Part shown: in pieces, positions 32,190 through 41,048 of the stretch | How positions within the stretch are numbered: position 1 is the stretch's first letter | How the letters are laid out: each line of letters opens with the position of its first letter | NCBI GenBank assembly: GCA_005882045.1 | Contig: VBHO01000152.1 | Location: forward strand, 1-45,297 | Direction of reading: 5' to 3' | Source of the DNA: Chloroflexota bacterium | GTDB taxonomy: Bacteria > Chloroflexota > Dormibacteria > CF-121 | Length of the DNA: 45,297 nt | Notes under the pieces: model-generated | Databases searched by the model: none | Seen by the model: the letters and a program-made list of their open reading frames with translations, nothing else | What the model was told of the DNA's origin: nothing | Position numbers and translations under genes: made by a program

Positions 32190-33208
32190 AGCTCCTGCTC
32201 GCACTCCTCGCGGCGGGGGCGCTGGCGGCCGGACTGCTCGGCAACGTCTTCGGCGATCACGGTTACACGCTCACCGCCTACTTTCTGAGCGCCGAAGGAC
32301 TCACCCAGGAAAACGATGTCGTCATCAACGGAGCCCGCGTCGGTAAGGTCGTGTCGGTCAGCGTCGCCGCCGACAACGGGCCGAGCCAGGGCGGGGCCCA
32401 GGTCGTGATGGCGATCGATCGGGGATCCGCGACGCTGCACCGCGGCACCCGCGCCACCATTCGGCCGAAGGGCTTGCTCGGCAACCCCTTCGTCGAGCTG
32501 ACGGCAGGGCCGTCGAGCGGCGCCGCGATCCCGTCCGGCGGCACGCTCCCGCTGCAGGACACCGCCTCCCCGGTGGACCTCGACCAGGTGATGGATCTCT
32601 TCGACCCGCAGACGCGTGCGCGCATCCAGACGCTGACCAAGGAGGGAGGGATCGCCCTCGCCAATCGCGGCTCCGACCTCAATCTCTTCCTTGCGGCACT
32701 ACCCGAAATCACGCAGGACGCCTCCACGGTCACCGACCGGATCGCCTCGCAGGATCAGCAGCTGAGCGCGCTGGACGTCGAGTTCGACCGGATCGCGCAG
32801 ATGATGGCCGCCGAGGACCAGGCCTTCCGCGCCGATATCGCCAACGGCGCGAGCCTCCTCGACGTGACCGCGGCGCACGAGGCGCAGCTGACCGCGGAGC
32901 TGGTCTACGCGGACCGCGCGCTGGGTGAGCTGGCCGCCGGACTGAAGGGCCACGAGCGCGACCTGAACCAGATGCTCAAGGCGCTCCCCGCCGTGCTCGA
33001 TGAGCTGCAGAAACTATCCGACCACTCGGCCACCTCGCTGGCCATCCTCGACCCCTGCATGGCGGACATCATTCAGACACTGGCCGAGATGCGCAGCGCC
33101 ACCTCCTACACCGATGCCAACGGCAACTTGCTGCGCGTCCATCCCTACGCCTTCACCGGGACCGAACCGGTCAACCCGGCGCGGATCGCGTGCAGCGGAG
33201 CCCAGTGA
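32186..33208 (+). CDS. MCE-family protein 4
   Basis: 340 aa from ATG 32186 (ATGA overlap). The track's ORF begins earlier inside the preceding gene. A short anchor (LLLALLAAGALAAGLLG) is followed by an MCE domain (AYFLSAEGLTQENDVVINGARVGKVVSVSVAADNGPSQGGAQVVMAI, RPKGLLGNPFVELTA). A helical region and PVDLDQVMDLFDPQTRARIQTLTKEGG, shared with the other members, follow. The C-terminus has Cys in LDPCMADIIQ and IACSGAQ. Confidence 0.88.
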   Translation: MKLLLALLAAGALAAGLLGNVFGDHGYTLTAYFLSAEGLTQENDVVINGARVGKVVSVSVAADNGPSQGGAQVVMAIDRGSATLHRGTRATIRPKGLLGNPFVELTAGPSSGAAIPSGGTLPLQDTASPVDLDQVMDLFDPQTRARIQTLTKEGGIALANRGSDLNLFLAALPEITQDASTVTDRIASQDQQLSALDVEFDRIAQMMAAEDQAFRADIANGASLLDVTAAHEAQLTAELVYADRALGELAAGLKGHERDLNQMLKALPAVLDELQKLSDHSATSLAILDPCMADIIQTLAEMRSATSYTDANGNLLRVHPYAFTGTEPVNPARIACSGAQ

Positions 33209-34578
33209 TGAGACGGCGAATGCAGAACCCCCTTCGGACCGGGTGGCGGACGCTGGCAGGCGTCGCGATCGTGCTCCTGCTCGCGCTGGCGATCAACCTC
33301 AGTTTTGGTCTGCCGCTCAACCTCAGCCTCTTTCCGCCAGGACAGGACTACGCGGTCAACGCCGCCTTCACCGACGCCAACGGCGTGAACCGCGGCGCCG
33401 ACGTCGTGATCGCCGGACACACCGTCGGGCAGGTCACCGGGGTGCAGGCTTTCGGCCGCCGGGCGGTGGTCAGCATGCGGATTTCCCCGCGCTATGCGCC
33501 GCTGCACCAGCACACCACGGCCCGGATCCGCTACTCGACGCTGCTGGCGCAGAAGTACATCGAGATCACCCCCATCGACGGCGGCGCTGAGGTCAACAGC
33601 GGCGGCTCCATCGCGAGCGACAACACGGCGAGCCCGGTCGACTTCGACCAGTTTTTGAGCGCGCTCGACCCGCAGACCCGGGCTCGGTTGCAGACGCTGA
33701 TCCAGCAAGCGGGCGGAGGCCTCGATGGACAGCAGGCTGCCATCAACGACCTGTTGGCGCAGGCGAGCGGCCTCTCGCAGGAGTCACTCGCTCCGCTGAG
33801 CACTTTCCATCAGCACGACCCCGACCTCGACCGCATCGTGGCCAACCTGGCGATCGTGAGCGATCGACTGGGGCAGAGCCACCAACAGCTGGGTGAGCTG
33901 GTGCAGAGCATGAGTGACGTCACCGGGACGCTGGCGCGCAACGACCAGTCGCTCGCCGCCCTAATCTCTCACCTGGGCAATGTCATGGGCGACTTCGACG
34001 CCACGCTGAATGGCAACGAGCAGAATTTTCGGACCACCGTCGTCACCCTCGATCCGCTGCTGACCCAGCTCAACGGCACGCTTGCCATCGTCTACGCCGA
34101 CACGCAGTCGAGCATCGCCGCCATCAACACCAACAACCGGGTACTGCAGCCTGAGCTCGTCAGCGCCGTCTCCCAGACCGACGCCGCCGGCAACCACCTG
34201 CTCCGGCAGTACTTCGTCGTCAATCCCGCCTGCGACCAGGTGAACGCCACCCCCAACCCGCAATGTCAGAGCAGCACAGGCCAGGCGCCGTCCTCCATCG
34301 CCACGCCGGCCCTGCCCTCCCTGCCGTTGCCCAGGTGCATCCCGACCCCTTCGCCACCGGCGCTGCCGACCCCGACTCTCGTACCACTGCCCTGTCCCTC
34401 CATCTCGCCGACGCCCCTCCCGACCGTCCCCTGCATGCCGCCGACGCCGGCGCCTCCGAAGCTGCCCGTCCCCACCCCGAGTCCGTCGCTCTGTCCGTCC
34501 TTGCCCGGCGTCTCCCTGCCACCGCTCGGCCTGTTGCCCGACTGGCTCAGCCTGCTGCTCTCGTTGGGGTCGTCATGA
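33208..34578 (+). CDS. MCE-family protein 5 with proline/cysteine-rich tail
   Basis: 456 aa from ATG 33208 (TGATG overlap). Anchor LAGVAIVLLLALAINLSFG, MCE domain (AFTDANGVNRGADVVIAGHTVGQVTGVQAFGRRAVVSM, RYSTLLAQKYIEITP), then the helical region through LNGTLAIVYADTQSSIAAINTNNRVL. From about residue 345 the tail is very rich in Pro, Thr and Ser and contains five Cys spaced through segments such as LPRCIPTPSPPALPTPTL and VPCMPPTPAPPK. The tail may span a wall or cross-link to other subunits by disulfides, which is inference. Confidence 0.9.
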   Translation: MRRRMQNPLRTGWRTLAGVAIVLLLALAINLSFGLPLNLSLFPPGQDYAVNAAFTDANGVNRGADVVIAGHTVGQVTGVQAFGRRAVVSMRISPRYAPLHQHTTARIRYSTLLAQKYIEITPIDGGAEVNSGGSIASDNTASPVDFDQFLSALDPQTRARLQTLIQQAGGGLDGQQAAINDLLAQASGLSQESLAPLSTFHQHDPDLDRIVANLAIVSDRLGQSHQQLGELVQSMSDVTGTLARNDQSLAALISHLGNVMGDFDATLNGNEQNFRTTVVTLDPLLTQLNGTLAIVYADTQSSIAAINTNNRVLQPELVSAVSQTDAAGNHLLRQYFVVNPACDQVNATPNPQCQSSTGQAPSSIATPALPSLPLPRCIPTPSPPALPTPTLVPLPCPSISPTPLPTVPCMPPTPAPPKLPVPTPSPSLCPSLPGVSLPPLGLLPDWLSLLLSLGSS

Positions 34579-35608
34579 GGCCGCGGCAACACCTCAGGCG
34601 CGCGCGCGTCGTCGGCTTGCTCGTCACCGCGGCCGCCGTCGCCTTCGCCATCATCGTTTTCATCCCCTTCTCGCTCCCTTTCAGCCACCCGTTGCGCGTC
34701 CAGCTGCAGGCCGGCGCCTACGGCGAGATGAATCCCGGCGCCTGGGTGGAGCTGCGCGGCACCAAAGTAGGGTCGGTGGACCGCATCGATTTCAAGGACG
34801 GCTATTCGCTGGTCCACGTCGTCATCGACCCGCAATACGCCGGCCAGCTGCACGCGGACCTCACGGCCGCCGTCCGGCCGCACGGCTTGCTCGGCCCGAA
34901 ATACGTCGACCTGCAAGGCGGCACCAGCGGCCAGCTTCGCGATGGGACGACCAGCTCCAGCCTGACGTCCGTGCCAACCTCAAGACGATCTTCATCGAGC
35001 TGGGGCGGGCCGCCGACGGTCGGGGCGCGACCATGAACGCGGCCTTTCAGGCGCTCGGTCAGTCGTCGGCCGACGTCTCCGCGACCACCACAGTGTTGAG
35101 CCATCGGGCCGACGACCTCGCCGGTTTAATTGCCGCCAGCGAGAAGCTCGACCGCGACCTGCAGAATGCGCCCATCGACCGGCAGATCGCGGACACCGAC
35201 CTGGTCCTGAGCGGCCTGGTCAAGGTGGAAGATGCGATCGGCTCCGGCATCGATCAGACCAGCGCGGTCACCCAGGAGCTGGACACGGTGATGAGCGGAA
35301 ACGCCGGCAACCTGGCGCACATTCTGGCCGGCGGTCCGGCGACGGTAAACCAGTTGCGGGTGGTGGCGAGCGAGCTCGATGCTGTCATCGTCGGTGTCAA
35401 CCCGGCACTGCCGTGCCTGATGCAGGCCGTCCTCGAAACCCGGTCGGCCTTCAGCGGGCGCGATGCCAACGGGCATTATGTCCGGGTACAGATCGTGCCC
35501 ACCAACAACGGATCGCCGCCCCCGTCCTCGTGCAGCAGTGGCTCGCCAACCTCGCAGACGGCTCCCCTCCATGATCAAGACCTGATTGCGCTTCTCCTTG
35601 GCAACTAG
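34575..35608 (+). pseudogene. MCE-family protein 6, single-base frameshift
   Basis: Starts at ATG 34575 overlapping the previous stop. Anchor RVVGLLVTAAAVAFAIIVFI, then an MCE domain (LQAGAYGEMNPGAWVELRGTKVGSVDRIDFKDGYSLVHVVI, RPHGLLGPKYVDLQG). At about 34950 (acgaccagctcc) the frame drifts into low-complexity sequence ending at 35036. Frame 2 continues as QLQPDVRANLKTIFIELGRAADGRGATMNAAFQALGQSS to TAG 35606-35608. One missing base (for example gggacgatccagctc) restores about 344 aa. The track's 191-aa ORF beginning at 35033 is the second half. Two lesions in one operon are discussed under findings. Confidence 0.85.
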
Positions 35609-37982
35609 TCTTTCCGCCGCGCCCTCGCGCCGACCCTTCCTGCTCTTGATCGTCGCGCTGTTCCTGTCCGCCGGCGGCGTGTTCGGACTGGTGCGCCTTC
35701 ACCCCGACGCCCGCGTCGACCTGCTCGTCGACCCGAACGCCCGCGGCTATTCCGACCAGGCCCGATTCGCCGATTCCTTCGGCGCCGACCCGGTGGTGGT
35801 GATGGCGCGGCCGGCCGGCGGCGTGCCGTTGATCACTCCCGACCACATCGTCGGGCTGTCCCATCTCGAAGGGAAATTGCACCTCGCCGCCGGCGTCAAG
35901 AAGGTCTATGGACCGGGCACGCTGGTCAACACGCTGGCGATCAGCGCCACCACGGTCTTGCTCAATGCTTGCGCGCAGGAGGGGAAGACGGCGGAAGCCT
36001 CGGCCCGCCAGCAAGCGGTCGCGGCTGGTAAGTCCCAGGCGCAGCAGGACCAGGCGGGTCAGCAAGCCTTCCAGCAGGCGGTCAGCGCCTGCGCGCAGCG
36101 CTACGCGAAGGCGTTTCCGGCGCTGGGTGTGCCCGCCGTGAACAACCCGACCTTCATCCAGGGGGTGCTGCTCGAGCCCGACGGGCAGCACGTGCGGCCG
36201 TTCTGGAACTGGGCGCTACCCGACGGGCAGCACGCGATCATCACCGTCCGTCTCAACCGCGACGCATCCCTCGACCAGGTCCGCCAGGTGGTCCAAATCG
36301 TGCGCAGTGCCTCGAGCAGCAGCGCCCTCAAGGAATTGCATGACCTGCGCTTTGTCGTCTCCGGCTCGCCGACCGTCACCCTGTCGGTGGCTGATGCCGT
36401 GTTCAACGGGTTGCGGTTCCTCGTGCCGCTCGCGCTGCTGGCGGTGGTGATCGTCGGCTTGTTGGCGTTGGGAACCTCGATGCTGCTGACGATCCTCGTT
36501 GCCGCGCTCGCGGCGCTGTGGACGGCTGGCGTCGCCGGCTTCGTCGGCCTCCCGGTGACGCCAGGCACGCTGGTCGTCCTGCCGGTGGTGCTCGGGTTGG
36601 CCACCGACTACTTCATCCAATCCGTCAACCGGGTGATGGACACCGACGGCACGCTCGAGGAGCGCGTCGCGCTGGCGACACGCCGCGTCTTACCCTCGAC
36701 CGGATTGGCCGCGGCCGCGACCGCCGCCGGGATGCTGGCCTTCGTGGTCTCGGGTATCCCCCTGGTGCGGCAATTCGGGCTCTTCATGGCGATCGGCGTC
36801 GTGATGGCGTACCTCGCGAATTACCTGGTCGGCCTTCCGGCCCTGCTGTTGGTCGGCCGCCGATTCCCTCGCGTCCTGAGCGGCAGCGGCATCCGCGCCG
36901 CCGCCGGGCGTCGCATCGCCTCGATCGGAGCGCTTGCACCGGCGGCAGCGATCGCCATCGTCATCGTGGGGTTGTGGGGATGGGTGGCGCTGCCGGCCGT
37001 CAAGATCGAAACCGATCCCTCGCAGCTGGTGCCCGCCGGCGATGCCGCGCTCGCCGAGGCGGAACAGGTGCGACGGGAGGTGGGGCTCGCGGGGGAGATC
37101 GACCTGGTGCTCCAGGGCCGCGACGCGGCCTCCCCCGATGCGGTGAGCTGGCTCGACACGGCGACTCATCAGGCCGCCACGCAATCCGGCGGCGACCTCA
37201 AGCCGCTCGAGAGCCTCCCAGGATTTCTCGCCGGCTTCAATCAAGGCACCCTGCCCGACGCGAGCCGCACGACGTTGATCCTCGACCGCATCCCGGGCTA
37301 TTTCAGTGGCGCTGTGTACGACAGTCGCAATGGACTCTCGCTCTCGATCTTCGGCTTGACGCACGTCACCTCTGTCGAGCGTGATCGGGCACTCGTGACG
37401 CAAATGGGCACCGCCGCCGGCACGCCGCCGTCCGGCTACCGCGCGTTCCCCGCGGGCCTGGCGGTGGTCGCGGACCAGGCGCTCGGTGAACTCCAGGGAG
37501 ACCAGCTACGCCTGACGTTGCTGGCCATCGGGCTCATCCTTCTCGTCCTGCTGCTTGCCTACCGGCAGGTTCGGCCGGCCATCCTGGCCGTCCTGCCCAC
37601 GGTGGTCGCCGCCGGCGCCGCCACCGGACTGCTATTTCTCGTCGGGGCATTGCTCAACCAGCGATCGAGTCCCATCACCATCCTCCTCGGCGGTGTGGTG
37701 GTGGCCTTCGCCACCGAGTTCTCAGTGCTGTGGCTGGCGCGCTATCGCGGCGAGCGGGCGCAGGGGATCGACGCCGTCGAGGCGGCGCACGTGGCCTCGA
37801 CGAGAGTCGGCCCGGCGATCGCCGCGTCGGCGCTCGCCCTGACCGCGGGCTTCGCCGTGCTCGCCATCAGCCCGGTCCCGACCGTGCGCGACTTCGGGAT
37901 CTGGAGCGCCTTCGACCTGCTGCTGGCGACCGCCGCCGTGTTGGCGCTGCTACCTCCGCTGGCGCGACGGTGGTATCGCTGA
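35586..37982 (+). CDS. MMPL/HpnN-like RND-superfamily exporter
   Basis: 798 aa with two membrane blocks. Block 1 follows a periplasmic loop of about 200 residues that includes a Gln/Ala-rich coiled stretch (AEASARQQAVAAGKSQAQQDQAGQQAFQQAV). Block 1's proton-relay motif is LGLATDYFIQSVNR. Block 2 carries FATEFSVLWLARYRGE, where the usual Asp-Tyr is Glu-Phe. Relatives export lipids or hopanoids. The TTG start at 35586 overlaps the sixth MCE gene by 23 bp; TTG 35598 is an alternative. The overlap indicates it belongs to the mce operon, so it may move a lipid partner of the Mce importer. Confidence 0.88.
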   Translation: MRFSLATSLSAAPSRRPFLLLIVALFLSAGGVFGLVRLHPDARVDLLVDPNARGYSDQARFADSFGADPVVVMARPAGGVPLITPDHIVGLSHLEGKLHLAAGVKKVYGPGTLVNTLAISATTVLLNACAQEGKTAEASARQQAVAAGKSQAQQDQAGQQAFQQAVSACAQRYAKAFPALGVPAVNNPTFIQGVLLEPDGQHVRPFWNWALPDGQHAIITVRLNRDASLDQVRQVVQIVRSASSSSALKELHDLRFVVSGSPTVTLSVADAVFNGLRFLVPLALLAVVIVGLLALGTSMLLTILVAALAALWTAGVAGFVGLPVTPGTLVVLPVVLGLATDYFIQSVNRVMDTDGTLEERVALATRRVLPSTGLAAAATAAGMLAFVVSGIPLVRQFGLFMAIGVVMAYLANYLVGLPALLLVGRRFPRVLSGSGIRAAAGRRIASIGALAPAAAIAIVIVGLWGWVALPAVKIETDPSQLVPAGDAALAEAEQVRREVGLAGEIDLVLQGRDAASPDAVSWLDTATHQAATQSGGDLKPLESLPGFLAGFNQGTLPDASRTTLILDRIPGYFSGAVYDSRNGLSLSIFGLTHVTSVERDRALVTQMGTAAGTPPSGYRAFPAGLAVVADQALGELQGDQLRLTLLAIGLILLVLLLAYRQVRPAILAVLPTVVAAGAATGLLFLVGALLNQRSSPITILLGGVVVAFATEFSVLWLARYRGERAQGIDAVEAAHVASTRVGPAIAASALALTAGFAVLAISPVPTVRDFGIWSAFDLLLATAAVLALLPPLARRWYR

Positions 37983-38005
37983 CCCTCCGTCCTAAGATCC
38001 CGCCG

Positions 38006-38803
38006 CTACTCGCCCTTGAAGTTGGGCTTGCGCTTCTCGGCGAAGGCGCTCAGGCCCTCTTTGGCGTCGGCGGTCTCGAACAGCCGGAAGATCCCGCCCC
38101 GCTCCAGCGCCAGCGCGCTTTCCAGTGGCATCTCCAAACCCTGCTTGGCGACCAGCTTGATCTCCCCGATGGCGACCGTTGGGCCGGCGGCCAAGGTCGC
38201 GGCGAAAGCGATCGCTTCGGGCAGCAACCGGTCCGGCGCAACCAGGCGGTCGACGACCCCCAGCGCCGCGGCAGTCTTGGGGTCCAACGGTTTGCCGGTC
38301 ACGAGCAATTCCATCGCCTTCTGCCGGCCGATCAGTCTCGGAAGGCGCTGGGTGCCCCCGTTCCCCGGCAAGAGGCCGAGCGTGACTTCGGGGACACCGA
38401 GCCGGTACTCGCCCTCGGCGGCAAACCGGAAATCGGTGGCGAGCGCGATCTCGAGACCGCCGCCCAGGCAATGGCCGCCGATGGCGGCGATGATGACTTT
38501 CGGCGTGTGCTCCATCTTGAGCAGCACCTCGTGCATGTGGAGGATGGTCATCGCCCGCGCCTTGGAGCTGACCGTCCGAAACATGTTGATGTCTGCCCCG
38601 GCGCTGAAGAACTTCGGGAGATCCGACATCAGGACGGCGACGCCGATGGATTCGTCGAACCGGATCTCGTCGATCGCGGCGTTGAGGTCGTCGATCAGGC
38701 CGCGGTCATAGGAATTGGCGGGTGGACGGTTGAGATGAATCAACGCGACGCCATTCCCCTCGCGCGTGACCGACACAACCTTCGAGGTGGTCGCTTGCTC
38801 CAT
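38006..38803 (-). CDS. Enoyl-CoA hydratase/isomerase family protein
   Basis: 265 aa, crotonase fold. Oxyanion-hole region FFSAGADINMF and GGHCLGGGLEIALATDFRFA. The two catalytic glutamates of hydratases correspond to Glu in GGGLEIALATD and Glu in GVPEVTLGLLPGNGGTQRLPRLIG, both retained. AAGPTVAIGEIKLVAKQG is typical. Likely hydrates 2-enoyl-CoA in beta-oxidation. ATG at 38803 with AAGGAGGG five bases upstream. Convergent with the MMPL gene and divergent from the aldehyde dehydrogenase. Confidence 0.92.
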   Translation of the reverse strand: MEQATTSKVVSVTREGNGVALIHLNRPPANSYDRGLIDDLNAAIDEIRFDESIGVAVLMSDLPKFFSAGADINMFRTVSSKARAMTILHMHEVLLKMEHTPKVIIAAIGGHCLGGGLEIALATDFRFAAEGEYRLGVPEVTLGLLPGNGGTQRLPRLIGRQKAMELLVTGKPLDPKTAAALGVVDRLVAPDRLLPEAIAFAATLAAGPTVAIGEIKLVAKQGLEMPLESALALERGGIFRLFETADAKEGLSAFAEKRKPNFKGE

Positions 38804-38852
38804 CGATCCCTCCTTTGTGTACCCTGAAGTCTAGTTCGCTCGCCAATAGGGG

Positions 38853-38878
38853 CCCCGCTCCGACGTGAAAAAGCGGGG
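38853..38878. other. Hairpin in the divergent promoter region
   Basis: CCCCGCT (38853-38859) and AGCGGGG (38872-38878) form a 7-bp stem with a 12-nt loop within the 101-bp gap between the enoyl-CoA hydratase and the aldehyde dehydrogenase. It has no T-run on either strand and might be a leader structure or an operator. Confidence 0.35.
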
Positions 38879-38904
38879 AGACAATTTGGAGGAATGCCAA
38901 GCAG

Positions 38905-40347
38905 ATGAGCACGATGGTGATTGACGGCAAGCCGGCGTCGGCCCGGTCGGGCGCGACGGTGGAGATCCACGACCCGGCGACCGGCGAGCTGGTCGACAAG
39001 GTCCCGCAGGCCGGCGTCGAAGAGACGCGCCAGGCGATCGATGCGGCGCATGCGGCCTTCCGCGGCTGGGCGGACACCGTGCCCCAGAAGCGGGCGCAGA
39101 TCCTGATGAAGGGCGCGGCGCTCGCCCGCCAGCACCTGGACGAGGTCGCCACGCTGCTGACCCGCGAGCAGGGCAAGCCGCTACGCGACTCGAAGATCGA
39201 GGCGGAGCGCTTCGTGGAGAACATCGAGTACTACGCCATGCTTTCCGCGTCGGGCGCCATCCGCGGCAAACACGTCCAGCTCTCGGTGCCGGGCGCCTTT
39301 GGGCTGGTCGTGCGGCGCCCGCTCGGCGTGGTCGGCGCCATCATCCCCTGGAACTTTCCGCTGACCCTGCTCGCCAACAAGATCGCCCCGGCGCTGGCGG
39401 TCGGCAATACCGTGGTCGCCAAGCCGGCCAGCACCACCCCGCTGTCCACCATCCGCCTCGTCGAGCTGATGAACGAGGGCGGTCTGCCGCCGGGCGTGCT
39501 CAACGTCGTCGTCGGCCCCGGGGCCGTGGTCGGCCAGGAGTTGATCAAGAACCCGAAAGTGCGCAAGATCGGGTTCACCGGGGAAACCCAGACCGGCAAG
39601 CAGGTGATGGCCGAGGCAGCCTCCGACCTGAAGCACGTTACCCTCGAGCTGGGCGGGAGTGATCCCGCGATCGTGTGCGATGACGCCGACCTGGAGCAGG
39701 CAAGCAAGGCGATCGCCATCGGCCGCTTCTTCAACGCCGGTCAGGCGTGCCTGGCCGTCAAACGCGTCTACGTCTTCGAGTCAGTCGCGGACCAGCTGAT
39801 CGAGAAGCTCGCGGCGCGGGCGAAGAAGCTGAAGGTCGCGCCCGGGAGCGACGCCGCTTCCCAGATGGGTCCGATGCACACGGCGGGCGGCCGCGAGGGC
39901 ATCGAAGCGCAGTTGAAGGATGCGCTCGATCGCGGGGCGCGCCTGGTAGCCGGCGGCAAGCGGTTGAGCGGTGCGCCCTACGATGGCGGCTTCTTCTTCG
40001 AGCCGACCATCGTCACCGACGTCCCCTGGGAGGCGCGGGTGTGGCGCGAGGAGACCTTCGGCCCCCTGCTGCCGATTGCGCGAGTGAAGGACCTCGACGA
40101 AGCCTTCGAGCGGGCCAACGACTCGGAATTCGGCCTCGGGTCGTCGATCTTCACCCGCGACCTCAAGCGCGCCCAGCTCGGGATCGACCGGCTCGATGCC
40201 GGCTACACCTGGGTCAATACCATCCAGGTGGCGTACGACGAACTTCCCTTCGGCGGCACCAAGCACAGCGGCTTCGGTAAAGAACACGGCGTCGAGGTGC
40301 TCGACTTCTACACCGAGCAGAAGAGCGCCGTGGTGGCGGGCGTCTAG
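38905..40347 (+). CDS. NAD(P)-dependent aldehyde dehydrogenase (succinate-semialdehyde dehydrogenase family)
   Basis: 480 aa. PWNFPLTLLANKIAPALAVGNTVVAKPASTTPLS (cofactor loop), the catalytic Glu in LELGGSDPAIV and Cys in GRFFNAGQACLAVKRVYV, plus EETFGPLLPI, give a complete class-II-type enzyme. GabD-like proteins oxidise succinate semialdehyde; the exact substrate is unknown here. ATG 38905, with GGAGG about 12 bases upstream. The overlapping ATG 38894 is out of frame. The TAG stop at 40345-40347 is immediately followed by the crotonase reading frame. Confidence 0.9.
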   Translation: MSTMVIDGKPASARSGATVEIHDPATGELVDKVPQAGVEETRQAIDAAHAAFRGWADTVPQKRAQILMKGAALARQHLDEVATLLTREQGKPLRDSKIEAERFVENIEYYAMLSASGAIRGKHVQLSVPGAFGLVVRRPLGVVGAIIPWNFPLTLLANKIAPALAVGNTVVAKPASTTPLSTIRLVELMNEGGLPPGVLNVVVGPGAVVGQELIKNPKVRKIGFTGETQTGKQVMAEAASDLKHVTLELGGSDPAIVCDDADLEQASKAIAIGRFFNAGQACLAVKRVYVFESVADQLIEKLAARAKKLKVAPGSDAASQMGPMHTAGGREGIEAQLKDALDRGARLVAGGKRLSGAPYDGGFFFEPTIVTDVPWEARVWREETFGPLLPIARVKDLDEAFERANDSEFGLGSSIFTRDLKRAQLGIDRLDAGYTWVNTIQVAYDELPFGGTKHSGFGKEHGVEVLDFYTEQKSAVVAGV

Positions 40348-40349
40348 CG

Positions 40350-40994
40350 GATCACGAGCTCGTCGAGAGCCGGGACGGTCGTGTCCTCACCCTCCGACTG
40401 AACCAGCCGGAGGTCAAAAATGCGCTGAGTCCGGCGATGGTGCGGGCGCTGCACGCCGCCCTGGCTCGAGCCGGTGACGACGACGCGGTCGGCGCGGTCA
40501 TCATCCTCGGCAGCCGTGACGCCTTCAGCGCCGGGGCCGACTTGAAGACCTTTCTTTCCGCGGACCCGCCGCTGTCCCAGGCGCTGGTGCGGCGCGAGCT
40601 TGGCGCCCTGTTCTTGCTGATCGAGGCCTACCGCAAACCGCTGGTGGCCGCGGTCAACGGCGACGCGCTCGGGGCCGGCTTTGGGCTGGTGGCCGCGGCA
40701 CACCTGGCGGTGGCGGTCGAGACGGCCCGCTTTGGGCTCCCCGGGGTGCGGCTCGGGATCATGCCGATGACGATCATGCCGGCGGTCTTTCGGACCCTGC
40801 CGCGCAAGCTCGGCCTGGAGCTGATGCTGACCGGCCGGCTGATGGATGCGCCCGAGGCGCTCGAGCGCGGCTTCATCAACGCGATTGCCCCGGCCGATGG
40901 ACTGGTCGAGGCCGCGGTCCGGCTCGCCCGCGAGGCGTCTAACACGGCTCTAACAATTGAGGGGTCTAACAGGCCTTTAACAATTGGGGTGTAG
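40350..40994 (+). pseudogene. Damaged crotonase (enoyl-CoA hydratase/isomerase), no standard start and short C-terminus
   Basis: The frame upstream of the track's ATG (40437) is clearly coding: DHELVESRDGRVLTLRLNQPEVKNALSPAMVRALH, the normal crotonase N-terminus. No ATG, GTG or TTG occurs between the frame's previous stop (TAA 40278) and 40437. Position 40347-40349 is GCG, where a GTG overlapping the dehydrogenase stop would be expected. The core has FSAGADLKTFL, NGDALGAGFGLVAAAHLAVAV and GLPGVRLGIMPMT. Catalytic Glu positions appear altered. The protein ends about 40 residues short, in two copies of a 9-aa repeat (SNTALTIEG, SNRPLTIGV). Likely non-functional, or initiated at a non-standard codon. 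Confidence 0.75.
40938..40991 (+). repeat. Two tandem 27-bp repeats with YTAACA boxes
   Basis: TCTAACACGGCTCTAACAATTGAGGGG (40938-40964) and TCTAACAGGCCTTTAACAATTGGGGTG (40965-40991). Each has two YTAACA boxes 11 bp apart, so four boxes lie at 40938, 40949, 40965 and 40976. The AT-rich boxes contrast with the surrounding high-GC coding DNA. They sit just ahead of the ABC-importer operon and inside the 3' end of the crotonase frame. May be an operator array or the scar of an insertion. Confidence 0.75.
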
Positions 40995-41048
40995 TGATAT
41001 TTGCTACTGTTTGAACGTCGATTTCGACGAAAGGAAGGGAGGTAACGT

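Noticed and set aside
40938-40991. Integron attC site
   Set aside because: TCTAACAATTG resembles attC core sequence, but there is no paired GTTRRRY box within the usual distance and no cassette or integrase is nearby.
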